Below, in pieces: positions 41,590 to 53,019 of a DNA stretch of 64,000 bases. Location: the NCBI GenBank assembly GCA_034231615.1, contig CM067298.1, forward strand, positions 26,306,528 through 26,370,527, in the 5' to 3' direction. The first letter of the stretch is position 1. Every line of letters begins with the position of its first letter. The notes under the pieces are model-generated. The model made no database searches. It had not been told where the DNA came from and worked only from the letters and a program-made list of their open reading frames with translations. The position numbers and the translations under genes are program-made. The stretch comes from Meghimatium bilineatum (taxonomy: Eukaryota > Mollusca > Gastropoda > Stylommatophora > Philomycidae).

Positions 41590-42965
41590 ATTGATCTCGA
41601 GTGGACTCAGGGTTAGCAGATAATCAAGATCCTAAAAGTACCTCCTCGTGGTGCGCTCTGGAAATAGAAATACAGCTGCTCTTGCTGTCTGCTGTCATCC
41701 TGGCCAACACTCTTAGACTCGTGTATGTGGCTGTAGATGAAATGAGAGTTGTCTGCAAAGGGACAGGCAATACCTCCGAGACCACTACGCCGGCCAAAAA
41801 AGCAGAAATATTGGAAGGACGGCTAATGTTAATGTCCCGACATGGGTAGATCTCGCTAAGATATGGTGATCCTAAGAGTACTTAATGAATCTGGAAAAGG
41901 CAACACTCAGAAGAGAACAGCGCAGTGTATATTAAATGATATAGTGGCATCGAAGCTACAATCATACAGAACGAGACGGACTGGTGGATGTGCTGTTCAT
42001 GCTCGAGAACATACAGTAGTCCACCTGTACCACCACAATTGACCCCATTCAAAGTAGGAGTCATGACTGAGGTAATGGATGCGCCAACGTCAACATTCAG
42101 CCCTGGGCATGGCAAAAAAAAATGTAATACAGGAAAACCCCATTGCACATAGGAAAAGCATTGAACAAATGTTGGAGAGCACATTGTTCAAAGCTTCTGT
42201 CCGAAGCAGTCCTGTGACTCGGACTCTGGACGCTGTGGGCAACCTAGACGGAAAACAAGTCCTTGTCTTCGAGGACATCTCAAACCTAGTCTAAATTGAT
42301 TGTCGCCATTGCCCAACACTGCCCATACAGAGATAGTTGGGTTCACTCACTACCCAAGGATATAGAGGAGAATGACACCCTTCTTACACGAGACTTGTCA
42401 CCGACTGCGAAGCTACTCGTCCGCAATCTTCCTAATTCTTTGAGTGATAAAAGCAATGGCGGAGAGTCAAAACACAGGCCGAGTCTGGCAATATGTTGGA
42501 AGGCCATCACAGACGGACGAAGCGAGTGGGTGAGAAATGTAGAGGTCAAATTCTAGATCCCCGACGTGTTTGGCAAAGCAGCGCCTCGTCTAGGAAGGCG
42601 TATCAACCCTAAGTCTAATTCTACTGTCGTCATTGCCCTACACGGCTCATACAGAATAAATTTGGTTTGGGACCTAGAGACACGAAGGTTGGTAATGTAA
42701 TGGTCTTCTTACATGAGGAATCGCTCACTGGCTAAGAAGCGCCTCGACGAAGGAAAGACATACAATGGGTGACCCTGGAAGACTATCAGCTCATCTCGTG
42801 ACGTATTCCCCCTCTGAGGAGAAGGCTCCTTCAAAAGGCATTACAATAAGACAAAAGCTGAAGTCTCCTGGTTATGAAAGATAGCTCCAAGAAACCACAT
42901 CACTGCACGTAGGAAGTAAGAGCAAATCCCTCGCAATTACTGGGGAAAGCAACCAACCAACCAAC
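41590..42965. mobile_element. GC-richer composite element with a CAAC tail, unknown family
   Basis: About 1.4 kb with higher GC and more CG dinucleotides than the flanks, ending AAGCAACCAACCAACCAACC. It contains an internal diverged duplication about 320 bp apart: GCCATTGCCCAACACTGCCC with CATACAGA (about 42304) and GTCATTGCCCTACACGGCTC with ATACAGA (about 42627). Several short open frames exist (for example 42296-42556 on plus) but none has a recognisable domain. The tail resembles that of SINE-C. Confidence 0.45.
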
Positions 42966-43270
42966 CCAATCAATTAAGCTACGGCCGATGTTCGTAGCCA
43001 TATCACTATAGTAGACTGTGCGTCGCAGCCAGTTTATTACAGTTGCTCGAACAGCACGCTAAACTCCAATTTTGCACATCTGAATTGTTCCAGGATGAAT
43101 GTTGCGTGATCGTATTTGTTGTTCTGAGTAGCTATTGACGTGATCACAGGCGTCCACCGCTATAGTCCCGACCACATATATAAACTATATGTATCTCTTG
43201 TGTACTAAAGTGAAAAAGATAAGAATCAGAAAGAAGAGACAATACTAATATGTGCACTAAATGTACTTAC

Positions 43271-43342
43271 AGAATTTCCATATTTTTTAAGTGTCGAACT
43301 GCTCCATCAGAGAGGCATGTGATTTGATTGTGATCCAATTGT
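43271..43342 (-). CDS. slit: slit exon: domain 1, LRR5
   Basis: A 72-nt exon lies between an AG at 43343-43344 and the donor GTAAGT (43265-43270). It begins with base 3 of a codon and joins in phase to the previous exon, giving N-L-Q-L across the junction. The translation is QLDHNQITCLSDGAVRHL followed by KNMEI and a split Leu codon. This matches the Slit domain 1 repeat of the form QLDYNQISCIEDGAF, including the conserved Cys in the middle of the repeat. The intron before it is about 9.5 kb and the one after it about 8.4 kb. Phase 2 at both ends makes the exon symmetric, so skipping it would remove one LRR without a frameshift. Confidence 0.93.
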
Positions 43343-43444
43343 CTGTCAATATAAGAACAAATACAATAACAATAATGAACTCCCGCGTTAAAAAAGAAAC
43401 AAATTGCGATCAAGCAGTTAAAACATGTTCACATTTTCAATTCA

Positions 43445-43560
43445 AGAATACTTCTTCTTCAGCGTTCATTCTCAAACTCCTGCTGGATCTCCCTTATAGC
43501 AGGACCATGGTTGTCTAGATTTCCAGCAGGATGTAGTCCAGAGAATGGAAATGCGTTATG
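43445..43560 (-). mobile_element. SINE-A2 copy, truncated
   Basis: ACTTCTTCTTCAGCGTTCAT, CTCCTGCTGGATCTCCCTTA, TAGATTTCCAGCAGGATGTA and GTCCAGAGAATGGAAATGCG. It begins about 100 bp from the acceptor side of the LRR5 exon. Confidence 0.8.
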
Positions 43561-44124
43561 TTCTTGGACAAAAGACATTCAAGAATGCCTGGACATGTCA
43601 CTAAAAGAGGCGGGACAACTTACTCAAGACCGCGGAGATTTCAAGAGTTCCATAGGAAAGACTACGTTCTGGAAAGAATATCTCACCTGCAGATGGTAAC
43701 TTTTGACATCTGCTATTGATCCCCTATTGTTTTCTTCTAAGTGCAATGAAGGCTTGTAACAGACAAGGCTCAATCAGTAGATATTTGTTCGAAGCTTTTC
43801 CATCATGTACCGTCTGAGACAATTAGTCGTCCATATTTGTTATGGCGCACAGAAAGCGCCAGAGATCGTTCTCGAATTGACAGTTGAAGTAATACGGTAA
43901 AGAAGGACCAACAGAAAATATTGTAAAACAGACATTGTTCTAGAACCAACAGGGAAATAGGAAAAGAGGGGGAAAAAAGTAACATCTGGGGCAAGAATTA
44001 GAAGCAGAGATACAAAGGCTGGGTAGAATATGGAAAAAAAAATATGGAAGTGATAGCTAAATATATAACAAGATGAAGGAGTTCTGTAGAGGATCTAAAA
44101 GGTATATAGATAGAAATGAGCTGC

Positions 44125-44285
44125 ATGCCATCGTGAGTGTGTGCATCCATGTATGTGTTTTGTTTTCCTTGACATATGTATCCATGTATGTCACTTGTTT
44201 TCCTTGACGTATGTATCCATGTATGTCATGTGTTTTCTTTGACATATGTATCCATGCATGCCACTTGTTCCTGCTGATATATGTA
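44125..44285. repeat. roughly 37-bp tandem repeat, 4 copies
   Basis: TGTATCCATGTATGTCACTT plus GTTTTCCTTGACATA, with diverged outer copies. Confidence 0.9.
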
Positions 44286-44524
44286 TCCTTATAATGAAGA
44301 TTTATTGGTCGATGCCTTGATGTGATCATTCTTTGTTTTGCCCCTTGTTGTATTGACCAATACCCGTCACCAGGATTTTTAAAATTTATTTTTACATATC
44401 TACCTTGCATTTCATAGGGAGGTAACTCTTTGTGTCACATTAACACAATAACCTACAGAAAGATTCATGTGTAGGACGTTTCTTTACAAGACAGATCGCT
44501 GAGAATTGAAACATTTTGGGGGGT

Positions 44525-44690
44525 ATTCTTCTTCAACATTTATTCTCAAATATCCGCTGGATTTCTATTGTAGCAGGACAATTGTCCTACTAGATTTCCT
44601 GCAGGATGTAGTCCAGACAAAAGAAATGCGTTGTGTAACCGATTTATTTGCGTCAATGGCATGACACATTCGTATTCGGCGATTAGGGGG
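44525..44690 (-). mobile_element. SINE-A2 copy
   Basis: TATTCTTCTTCAACATTTAT, GTAGCAGGACAATTGTCCTA, TTTCCTGCAGGATGTAGTCC and GCATGACACATTCGTATTCG are in the reversed family order. Confidence 0.75.
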
Positions 44691-45069
44691 GGGGGAGGGG
44701 AATTCAAGAACGCTCTACAGAAACCATCCATAGGAAGCAGGATGTAATCGCGAGTAATTGCTTTGAATCATAACAAACAGCCGCAGCAAGTGCTACGCAG
44801 CGATGCATATTCTCTCCCTTACAATACCAAAATGGTTGACAGTCAATACTGTAAGTTTTTCTAAAAAAACAGCACGAATACATACTCGCTAGACTTACTT
44901 TCCTAATGTTCATTTTTCTTTATGTGTTTGTTCTCATACTCCTGCCGATTATCAGGATGCAATCCGGAGGAGGGTAAACGTTGTATCATGATTTACTTAC
45001 TACATGCATAAAAGATAACAGTAGAGCTATTCATTGATCCCCTTTTTGGGTTCCGACGACATATTTTGC

Positions 45070-46340
45070 GCCTCCTTATTCTACACATTACATGTAACGC
45101 GGCCATGTGGACGTCTATAGTGTCGTTTATAGAATGTCTTCTTCTTTTCTTCCTCCTTTACCCTTTACGGGTGTCGAGAGAGATACAGTGTTCATGTTCT
45201 CACTTTTTAGCAGCTCTAGATAATGTTATTTGGTGTTCGTGTAATGTCTCTTTGATGTTGTCGATCCAGCGTACTCCAGGTCTACTCCTTGCTCTTCTTT
45301 CTGCTTCTCCTCTATTCCTTTATGCCTTATAAACTAATGAATCACACGGAATTCTTTCCAGATGACCGAACCATTGTATCTGTTGGTTTTGTATGTATTG
45401 TAGAATTGATATGACACTCACTCTTTCTCTTATGACCTAGTTTCTAATTCTGTGTCTTCTGGTCACTCCTGTTGCTTTTCTCAGACATCTCATCTCTGTT
45501 GTAACCAGTTGTTTCTTATGTTTTGTTGTTAAGGTCCATGTTTGACATTGGTAGCACAGGATTGGAATGAAGATACTGTGGATAAGATGTTTTCTGTTGT
45601 CATTGGTAGCATTTTGTGTTGTTATAAAGGGGATAATTGACCTAGTATTTCATTCGCTTTGCTGCAACGAATGTCTATTTCGGTGTCCATCTTTCCATCT
45701 GAAGAGAATGTTACGCCTAAATATTTGAATGTGTTGGTTTGTTTAATGAATTGATTTTCACTGATATATTTAGATTGTGTGTATCCCTTCCTATTGCCAT
45801 GGTTTCTGTTTTAACTATGCTTATCTTCATGCTGCTGTTCTTGTACTCGATGTCCATGGATGTTAGATGACGTTGTTGTTCTTGCACTCGATGTCCATGG
45901 ATGTTAGATGACGTTGAAGTTCAGTTTCTTCATTTGCTATTATAGCCTGATCGTCGGCAAAGAGTAGTATTTTCATTTTGGTGCTCTTTGGTATTTTCAT
46001 TTTGCATCTTGGCTTTTTTCGTAATGATAGCAATATATATGATAAACAGAAGTGATGATAAAATGTATCCTTGCCGTACTCCCTATGTGACTTTGGTTTT
46101 TAGAATGGATTCATCAAAACAATAGTTTTGATGTTCCTTTATTCGTGCGAATTACACTCTCACAGTTCACATATAAGCTTTGGCATATTTTAATAAGGTG
46201 GTTGTTGATTCCATAGTTAGCCAGTGTGTGCCATAGAATGTCTACAGTTCTTTATCGTCATTTTCTGTTGTGCATGTAGTCTTGATAAATGCTTTTGGTC
46301 GAAAAGTCGATTTGTGTGCATGATTATGTGTTTCCAGTGA
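45070..46340 (-). mobile_element. non-LTR retrotransposon RT remnant, longest LINE segment in the window
   Basis: The minus strand, from right to left, gives HWLTMESTTTLLKYAKAYM, VRQGYILSSLLFIIYIAII, LLFADDQAIIANEETELQRH (catalytic FADD intact), SENQFIKQTNTFKYLGVTF with SSDGKMDTEIDIRCSKANEI, then MVRSSGKNSV-like C-terminal wording. Stops and frame changes are frequent, and part of the palm-thumb region is tandemly duplicated (LTSMDIEY twice, 45838-45925). It lies in the same orientation as slit. Confidence 0.9.
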
Positions 46341-46727
46341 TTAGCAAAACTTCGTTACCGTGTTCCCAGCTTCACCTGTTCGATTTCAGTTTTGCGCAGT
46401 AAGTACATGTTATCGATGTTCTATTAAGAGTAGTTGTATTAGACTAAATCTTGAGAGCCGTTGCTTTATAATCGAAAGAGCTAAGAATATAAATCTGAAA
46501 ACAGAACTGGAGTTATCTCCTGTATAGTACTATTATCTACTGTTACGGCCTACTGTGTAATTATCTCCCTGTTATCAGTGCTATAATTGTCTGCTGTAAC
46601 TCCGGATTTATGTACAAGAGTAATGGTAAATGTCAAAATTGACTAATGTGGAAAAGATAGAAGCTGAAGTTTTGAGAATGTTCGCTACTTTTGTTAAAGT
46701 CCGTACAAGCAAGCTCGTGATGCAACT

Positions 46728-46790
46728 TCTGCCTGTATTCTCAAACTCCAGCAGATTAGCAGGATGTAGTCCAGAGAATGACATGGATGC
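46728..46790 (-). mobile_element. SINE-A tail fragment
   Basis: GCCTGTATTCTCAAACTCCA, GCAGATTAGCAGGATGTAGT and CCAGAGAATGACATGGATG. Confidence 0.65.
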
Positions 46791-46974
46791 TGCAACTAAA
46801 ATATTGTCCTGGATATGTCTGATATTGTCATCTGGATAATGCCATAGATAATGCAACTTTGCTTAAAGGGTAAGTTGGCAGCAGGATGCTTCCTAAAAAA
46901 ACTTCATAAACTACCCTTTTAATGAGGTGGTGGGGGGTACTGTTGGATGACCATTTTATGGGGTGTGGCATGGG

Positions 46975-47141
46975 CAGGGCCGGCCCTAACAATTGAGTGG
47001 CCCAATGCGAAACGGATTGAGCGGGGCTCGGTCTGGGTATGGAAGAGGATAATAAAATAAATTATAATATGAATTTATGGGCCTATGAAGTGCGGGGTCC
47101 GATGCGGCCGCATAGGTTGCAATGGCCTAAGACCGGCCCTG
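46975..47141. mobile_element. short inverted-repeat element (hAT-like MITE)
   Basis: The left end CAGGGCCGGCCCTAAC and right end TAAGACCGGCCCTG form imperfect terminal inverted repeats (CAGGGCCGGYC). Subterminal blocks GTGGCCCAATGCGAAACG and TTGCAATGGCC also pair partly. 167 bp, no coding capacity. An 8-bp target duplication is not clear (GGCATGGG versus GGTACCTT). Confidence 0.7.
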
Positions 47142-47299
47142 GGTACCTTCTTTTTATTCTTGTTTCTCAGTTCTAAATGTTATTTTCTAATTTTCTAATG
47201 GAGTGATTTGAACCCATTAACCCAACATTAACCCCCCCCCCCATTGTAGAAATGTGCATTGGAGCAATTCTATCTGCATGGTTTACTTAGATATTGTGA

Positions 47300-48015
47300 A
47301 ATGATATTAGTTAATACGGGTAATCTTTAACTTACCTTCTCTATGTGTTAATACGGGTAATCTTTAACTTACCTTCTCTATGTGTTAATACGGGTAATCT
47401 TTAACTTACTTTCTCTATGTGTTAATACGGGTAATCTTTAACTTACCTTCTCTATGTGTTAATACGGGTAATCTTTAACTCTCTATGTGTTAATACTTTA
47501 ACTTGCCTTATTTATGCGTTAACACATGTTATCTTTAACCTATCTTCTCTATGAGTTAATACATGGTTATCTTTTACACTCCTCATAACCTCTTAGCGAT
47601 AGTCCGTTTTGTTCAAGTGAAACTTTCAAAAATATGTGTTCTACGTAAGTACTATTGTTCTTCCGTTTCACGCAATTTTGCCTTATATTGATTCTCTATG
47701 AGTTAATGCAGGGTATATTTAACCTACATTCTCTATAAGTTAATACAAGCTATCTTCTATATTTAACCTACCTTCTCTATGTGTTAATACGGGTTATCTT
47801 TAACCCACTGACTCTATGAGTTAATACAGGCTATTTTCTTTATTTAACCTACTTTCTCTTTGAGTTAATGCAAGCTATATTTAACTTACTTTATCTTTGA
47901 GTTAATGCAAGCTATATTTAACTCTCTATGAGTTAATACAGGCTATCTTCTATATTTAACCTACCTTCTCTATGAGTTAATACAGGCTATCTTCTATTTT
48001 AGCATACCTTCTATA
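47300..48015. repeat. 37-bp minisatellite, young core and decayed flank
   Basis: GTTAATACGGGTAATCTTTA plus ACTTACCTTCTCTATGT repeats near-perfectly five times from about 47312 to 47480, then continues as diverged GAGTTAATACAGGCTATCTT units to about 48015. Confidence 0.93.
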
Positions 48016-48299
48016 TGATGGGTTGATAGCTGTCCAAAATAATTATGCTACCAATTTAATATTAACAAAGACGGAGAGAAAGTGACTATGGTGGCAATGC
48101 AAGGATAATCAAAAACCAAGAATATGTTCAATTATTTCTGTCCAGTACAGCTTTCTCTCAGGGGAATACGTTTAGTCTATTCAATCTAAATGCTAAATCT
48201 GCCCTGCTATTTGACGCCGTGTTATGGTCACCGCCTGTTTCCATATCAGACGGCTAAAAGTAATAAATAAGCAGTAGTTTAAGAGAACTTGAGATAAAT

Positions 48300-48840
48300 C
48301 AATACAGTTGTAGATCAATAAAATCAAGGAATGAATACATCATCAACAAACAATCACATATTGTAGATCACTGAAACCAAGGATTGAATACATCATCAAG
48401 AAAAAATCCCATACAGTGTAACGAAAGAATACATACATTGCCAGAAACAATACAACTGTAGATCGGTGAAGCGAAACAATGCAGACATCGCTAAGAAACA
48501 TTACAATACAGTTGAAGTTCAATAAAGCAAAGGAATGAATACATTTTCTGGAAACAATCACATATATTTGTAGATAAATGAAGTCAAGGAATTCATATAT
48601 AATCAGGAAACATCATTTACGACTACAGGTCAATGAAGTAAAAGATTGCATACTTCCTCAGGAAACATCATTTACGGATGTAGGTCAATGAAGTAAAGGA
48701 TTACATAAATCATCAGGAAACAATAGCATAGTGTTTTAGGTAAATACAGCTAAGCCTTTCATACATCCTTAATAATCAAATATAGTTGTAGATCAACAAA
48801 GCGTAAGAATGCATTGATCCTTATAAGAATAGAATAAATG
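48300..48840. repeat. degenerate precursor repeats
   Basis: Loose units of about 50-60 bp built on GTAGATCAATGAAGTCAAGG and GAATACATCAT. The wording is related to the tight 28-bp array that follows. Confidence 0.7.
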
Positions 48841-49560
48841 TGTAGGTCACTGATTGGATACATCCATAGTGAAGCAAAGGATTAACTACACCCATAGTGA
48901 AATCAAGGATTGAATACATCCATAGTGAAGTCAAGGATTGAATACATCCATACTGAAATCAAGGATTGAATACATCCATAGTGAAGTCAAGGATTGAATA
49001 CATCCATAGTGAAGTCACGGATTGAATACATCCATAGTGAAGTCAAGGATTGAATACAAACATAGTGAAATCAAGGATTGAATACATCAATAGTGAAGTC
49101 AAGGATTGAATACATCCATACTGAAATCAAGGATTGAATACATCCATAGTGAAGTCAAGGATTGAATACATCCATAGTGAAGTCAAGAATTGAATACATC
49201 CATAGTGAAGTCAAGGATTGAATACAAACATAGTGAAGTCAAGGATTGAATACATCCATAGTGAAATCAAGGATTGAATACATCCATAGTGAAGTCAAGG
49301 ATTGAATACATCCATACTGAAATCAAGGATTGAATACATCCATAGTGAAGTCAAGGATTGAATACAAACATAGTGAAGTCAAGGATTTAATACAAACATA
49401 GTGAAGTCAAGGATTGAATACAATCATAGTGAAGTCAAGGATTGAATACATCCATAGTGAAGTCAAGGATTGAATACAAACATAGTGAAGTCAAGGATTG
49501 AATATAAACATAGTGAAGTCAAGGATTGAATACAAACATAGTGAAATCAAGGATTGAACA
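48840..49560. repeat. 28-bp minisatellite, about 25 copies
   Basis: AAGGATTGAATACATCCATA plus GTGAAGTC, with recurrent variants ACAAACATA and CTGAAATC interspersed. Confidence 0.96.
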
Positions 49561-49825
49561 GATCCTCATGAAAATTGGACAGAGATGTAGGTCAATGAAG
49601 CCAAGAATTGCCTATATTTTCAAGAAACATCACACACAGTTCAGACTGTGATACTAATTATTAATTAACATATTGTGTTAGTCTTTAATAAAATACAGCT
49701 AGACGAAGAACACATGCAGCACAACAATCAACGAACGATACAAATAAGACTTTCAATAGAGCTCTGTCATTGAACTCTACCACGCGGAGATACCCTTACT
49801 TCTCACAGCATTTAATTCCCTATTG

Positions 49826-50556
49826 CACAGGTTCCCACTTTACTATTTTCGAAATGCGACCCTATTTTATAGAAGTAAAAATATTCACGACCCATTTTAT
49901 AGTAACCCGCGACCTCACACTGTGGTTCTCGAGACCCTAACGGAGAGTAAGGAATAGCAGTTCTGTTACGTGCCATGCACATCGTAAAAAGTTAATACTG
50001 TATGGGAGTTTTAGGGGATGGAGTTGACTGCACCATTCCATAGAGGATACAAAGTCATCCACAGCCACACTAAAGTCGGACAGTTTTCAGAAAAAATGGT
50101 GCAGATATCACATTCAAGCTGTAAACCATGACACAGCGCATCCGATTTTCGAATCCTGTTAATCTGCATTAGTTTGAGAACGAACGCTAAAGAAGAATAC
50201 CGGCGACCGCAAACATTTAAAAGAAGCTTTATAATAGTGTTAACAATACATAGAAAATAGATGTATCAGTATAATATTATTCTATATACCTGTAATATAT
50301 TTAATGTGATGACTGAAATTATAACTCGCTAACAAAATATACAACTGCTATATTGTTATTGTGCTATATTGTTATTGGTTATATGAAATATTTTAGAATG
50401 ATGATGTTATTCAAATGTAAAGACACCGAATAAAATGTTAACCAATGATATTTAAAAAAAGTATTTTTGTTTTAGTTTACTACTTCAGCCGACAACTTCA
50501 TAGAAAACACTAGTTGACCCCATTTGGGATTGCGACCCATGGGTTATGGACCTGTG
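49826..50556. mobile_element. hAT-like element with a SINE nested inside
   Basis: The left end CACAGGTTCCCACTTTACTA with GCGACCC blocks and the right end GCGACCCATGGGTTATGGAC then CTGTG form terminal inverted repeats typical of hAT MITEs. A SINE-A copy (49925-50205) interrupts it. Flanking 8-mers match only partly (CCCTATTG, TCCTAGAG). Confidence 0.65.
49925..50205 (+). mobile_element. SINE-A copy nested in a hAT-like element
   Basis: GTTCTCGAGACCCTAACGGA, GTTAATACTGTATGGGAGTT, GGAGTTGACTGCACCATTCC, CAAGCTGTAAACCATGACAC and a tail GAACGCTAAAGAAGAA. Confidence 0.75.
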
Positions 50557-50699
50557 TCCTAGAGAGAATAGGAATAGTACACATTTAGTCATTTAGAGGT
50601 ATAGTTCCTTAAACCAATACAAACGAGATGCGCTATCATTAGAATCAAATAGAAAATCTTGACTTAGACATTTTGTGGTTTGAATAAGGATTCGAAGTT

Positions 50700-50990
50700 A
50701 ATACGGATTGTTTGTTGCCTGATCCCAACAGCATGGAAGCTAAGAATCGCAACCCCGTAAACTGACACGCATGTTGTAAAAGGCGAATAAGACGTTCTTG
50801 GCTCTATCCCTAGAGGATCAGAATAAAACATAACCAAGCTGAATTCGGATATTTTGGGTAGAAATTCGCACATATCGCAGCTAAACTGTAAACCATGATA
50901 TAAAGTAATGCGTTATCCTGGCTATATCATGCTAATCTGCAGGAACGTGAAAATGTATACAGAGGAAGAAGATTATAAAAACGGTTCAAA
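50700..50990 (+). mobile_element. SINE-A copy
   Basis: TGTTGTAAAAGGCGAATAAG, ATCCCTAGAGGATCAGAATA, GCTAAACTGTAAACCATGAT, TGCTAATCTGCAGGAACGTG and a tail of ACAGAGGAAGAAGATT. Confidence 0.75.
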
Positions 50991-51215
50991 ATGTATAGAG
51001 GAGTGACTTTATTGTACTCGTGTCACCTCATATGTACTCTAGATCTACAAACGAAGCCAAACCACGCCTGCTGACAGTACCACTCATACCACGTAGCTGC
51101 ACAGCTTCAATCGATAATTCAATGGAATCTCCGAACACATTAAATTAATTTTGTAAAATAGACGCTGGGAGCGGGATTCGGACATGCGATCTCTTGGGCA
51201 CAAAGCGAAAAAAGA
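50990..51215 (-). mobile_element. SINE-B copy, diverged
   Basis: On the minus strand: CGCTTTGTGCCCAAGAGATC, B-box-like ATGTCCGAATCCCGC, then a body with GGTATGAGTGGTACTGTCAG, paralleling 27357-27600. Confidence 0.65.
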
Positions 51216-51452
51216 ACTCATTTGACCATTTCCTTGATTTTTATTGGTTGTCACATAAAATATAATATAGTCATAGTGACCAATGAAAACACGGGATAAT
51301 TATAATCAAATGAGTCATTAAGATGGTTTGATTTCTCATTAGCTAGCATGTCTTATATTGTAGACTGTCATGGTGTAACATCTTACGGAGAACTCAGGGT
51401 CATACAGTTAGAGCAAAATAGAAATTACTGCAGAAGATATTTTGCGTTAGAG

Positions 51453-51758
51453 CAGGGGTCGGGAACCTTTTTGTCTGAGAGAGCCATGGACACCACATAT
51501 TTTGAAAAGTAATTCTGTGAGAGCCATAAGTTATGTTTAAAACTGTTTATGCAGGGTTGCTATTTTTCTGTCTTTTAGGTCAGCGGAGTTTATCTCTTTT
51601 ACCACTTCTGATGCTGAGCTGCAGTAGACTTTAGCTCATTTGTAGAATGAAATATTGATATGCAATTAATATGTAGAAAAAAGAGTCTTCTAAAGAAACA
51701 TTTTTTTTATAATCGAACATTTGTCTGCGAGCCAGATGCAGCCATCAATAGAGCCCTG
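51453..51758. mobile_element. hAT-type MITE with a target-site duplication
   Basis: Left end CAGGGGTCGGGAACCTTTTT with GAGAGCCATGGACACC; right end GAGCCAGATGCAGCCATCAA with AGAGCCCTG. The flanking 8-mers CGTTAGAG and CTTTAGAA share 6 bases and fit the nTnTAGAn target preference of hAT elements. 306 bp, no transposase. Confidence 0.8.
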
Positions 51759-51834
51759 CTTTAGAAGAACATTGCAGGTAATAATGTCAATGTGTGTACT
51801 AATCATTGTCAACAAGTGACTACAACTTTGCAAC

Positions 51835-51965
51835 TTAAAATCTGTAGACTCTGTTATCAAGCTACAACTTAAATTCTGTAGACTAAATTATTCAGTTGCG
51901 ACATCAAATATGTAGACTAAGTTATCAAGTTGCGTCTTCAATTCTGTAGACTAAGCTAAAGCATG
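51835..51965. repeat. roughly 32-bp tandem repeat, 4 copies
   Basis: TCTGTAGACTAAGTTATCAA with GTTGCGACTTCAAAT-like spacers. Confidence 0.8.
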
Positions 51966-52264
51966 AAACGGGGTAATGAAGTTTTGCTAATAACATGAAA
52001 CACACACACAAATCGACGTTTCGACCGAAAGGTGTTTATCAAGGTTTATATAGGAACTTTACTTTACTTTTTACTTTCATTACAATAGGAACTGTTTGAG
52101 TGCTCATTGTTATTACATTATGAACTGTTAGAGTACACAGCTGTCTGCGGTGGAAATTAAACCTGGTAAGATGGCCATTCATGACGAGCTCTGTACCTCT
52201 TAGCCGGAATGTGCCTTTTATTGAAAACTAATTAGACAGTGTATTACTGAGGCCCTAAAGGGGG

Positions 52265-52520
52265 ATCAAATAATAGCACACAGTTTACCTTCCATGCAGT
52301 CGTAATAATCGACTAAGGAGGTTATGAAGTGGAGTCGGCTGTCCTATCCCATATAGGACCAAAGTGACACAGAAGCTATGCTGATACAGATGTTTAATTC
52401 CGAAAGGTGTAGATATCACAGCAAAGCTGTACACCATGACACAGCTCATTTCTGTCTCCGGACTATATCTTGCTAATCTGCAGGAGTTTGATAACGAACG
52501 AAGAGAAACATTAGACAGAC
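52265..52520 (+). mobile_element. SINE-A copy
   Basis: CGACTAAGGAGGTTATGAAG, TGGAGTCGGCTGTCCTATCC, CATATAGGACCAAAGTGACA, AAAGCTGTACACCATGACAC and a tail of GAACGAAGAGAAAC. Confidence 0.8.
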
Positions 52521-52805
52521 ATGTGCCAATGTTGAGAATGCATGCGGACAATCAAACATATGCGCCCTTAATGTTGTCTTCACAAAAAGGGTAGCGCAAA
52601 GATGTAGACATCCCTATCAACCTGAATAAAAACCACAATACAATGTGACAGTTCTAAGACAAACTGCCACCTTTATAAGAGAGATTCATGTGGTGGTATG
52701 TGCTAACGATGAAGTCGGCGAAACAAAGACAAACAAAGCCAAACAAACAAGTCCAAACAAACAAACACACACACAAACGGAGAGACCGATAGAAAGAATA
52801 CTCAC

Positions 52806-52877
52806 AAGTTTTTCAGCAACGTGGAGCTCTTGAGTGTTTGTCGACCAATGTACTGTATGTTGTTGTAGCTGAGGTCT
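52806..52877 (-). CDS. slit: slit exon: domain 1, LRR4
   Basis: This 72-nt internal exon is the most 5' exon of the gene in the window. On the minus strand it follows an AG at 52878-52879 and is followed by the donor GTGAG (52801-52805). It starts with the last base of a split codon and reads DLSYNNIQYIGRQ, then ends LLKN plus two bases of a Leu codon (phase 2). That is one complete leucine-rich repeat. It aligns with the fourth LRR of the first LRR domain of Slit proteins (family pattern DLSxNxIQxI...IKNL). The product would be secreted, and domain 1 lies N-terminal to the Robo-binding domain. The next exon upstream was not found in 52878-64000. The LRR alone could fit other LRR proteins; assignment rests on the following exons, which continue in phase. 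Confidence 0.88.
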
Positions 52878-53019
52878 CTGTGGAGGAAAAGTAAACATTC
52901 GGTTCAGTCAGTCTTCAAGTTTAGTCTTGCCTAGAAAACGTCAATTATTCTAATTTGGACTGAAAATGAAATCGTTGCAAAACTCTTAACTGCTGCATCG
53001 GTGTACATATTGAAATTGT

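Larger units (their letters stand above)
34893..43270 (-). other. slit intron between domain 1 LRR5 and LRR6 exons
   Basis: About 8.4 kb. It contains SINE-D (35015-35165), an (AT)n tract (35369-35457), CATA repeats near 35620, a LINE remnant (37500-37975), a coding-like fragment (38456-38660), a CTAAA array (38671-38850), LINE pieces (38870-39070, 39651-40222) within a 48-bp array, SINE-D (41308-41432) and a GC-richer composite element (41590-42965). 35230-35350 has a two-copy 46-bp repeat. I recognise nothing in 35660-37490, 37990-38450, 39080-39430 or 40390-41290. Confidence 0.8.
43343..52805 (-). other. slit intron between domain 1 LRR4 and LRR5 exons
   Basis: About 9.5 kb. It holds SINE-A2 copies (43445-43560, 44525-44690, 44935-45000 partial, 46728-46790), a 37-bp array (44125-44285), a long minus-strand LINE (45070-46340), hAT-like MITEs (46975-47141, 49826-50556, 51453-51758), 37-bp and 28-bp arrays (47300-48015, 48840-49560), SINE-A copies (49925-50205, 50700-50990, 52265-52520), SINE-B (50990-51215) and a roughly 32-bp repeat (51835-51965). 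I recognise nothing in 43570-44120, 46345-46720, 48020-48300 or 51970-52260. Confidence 0.8.
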
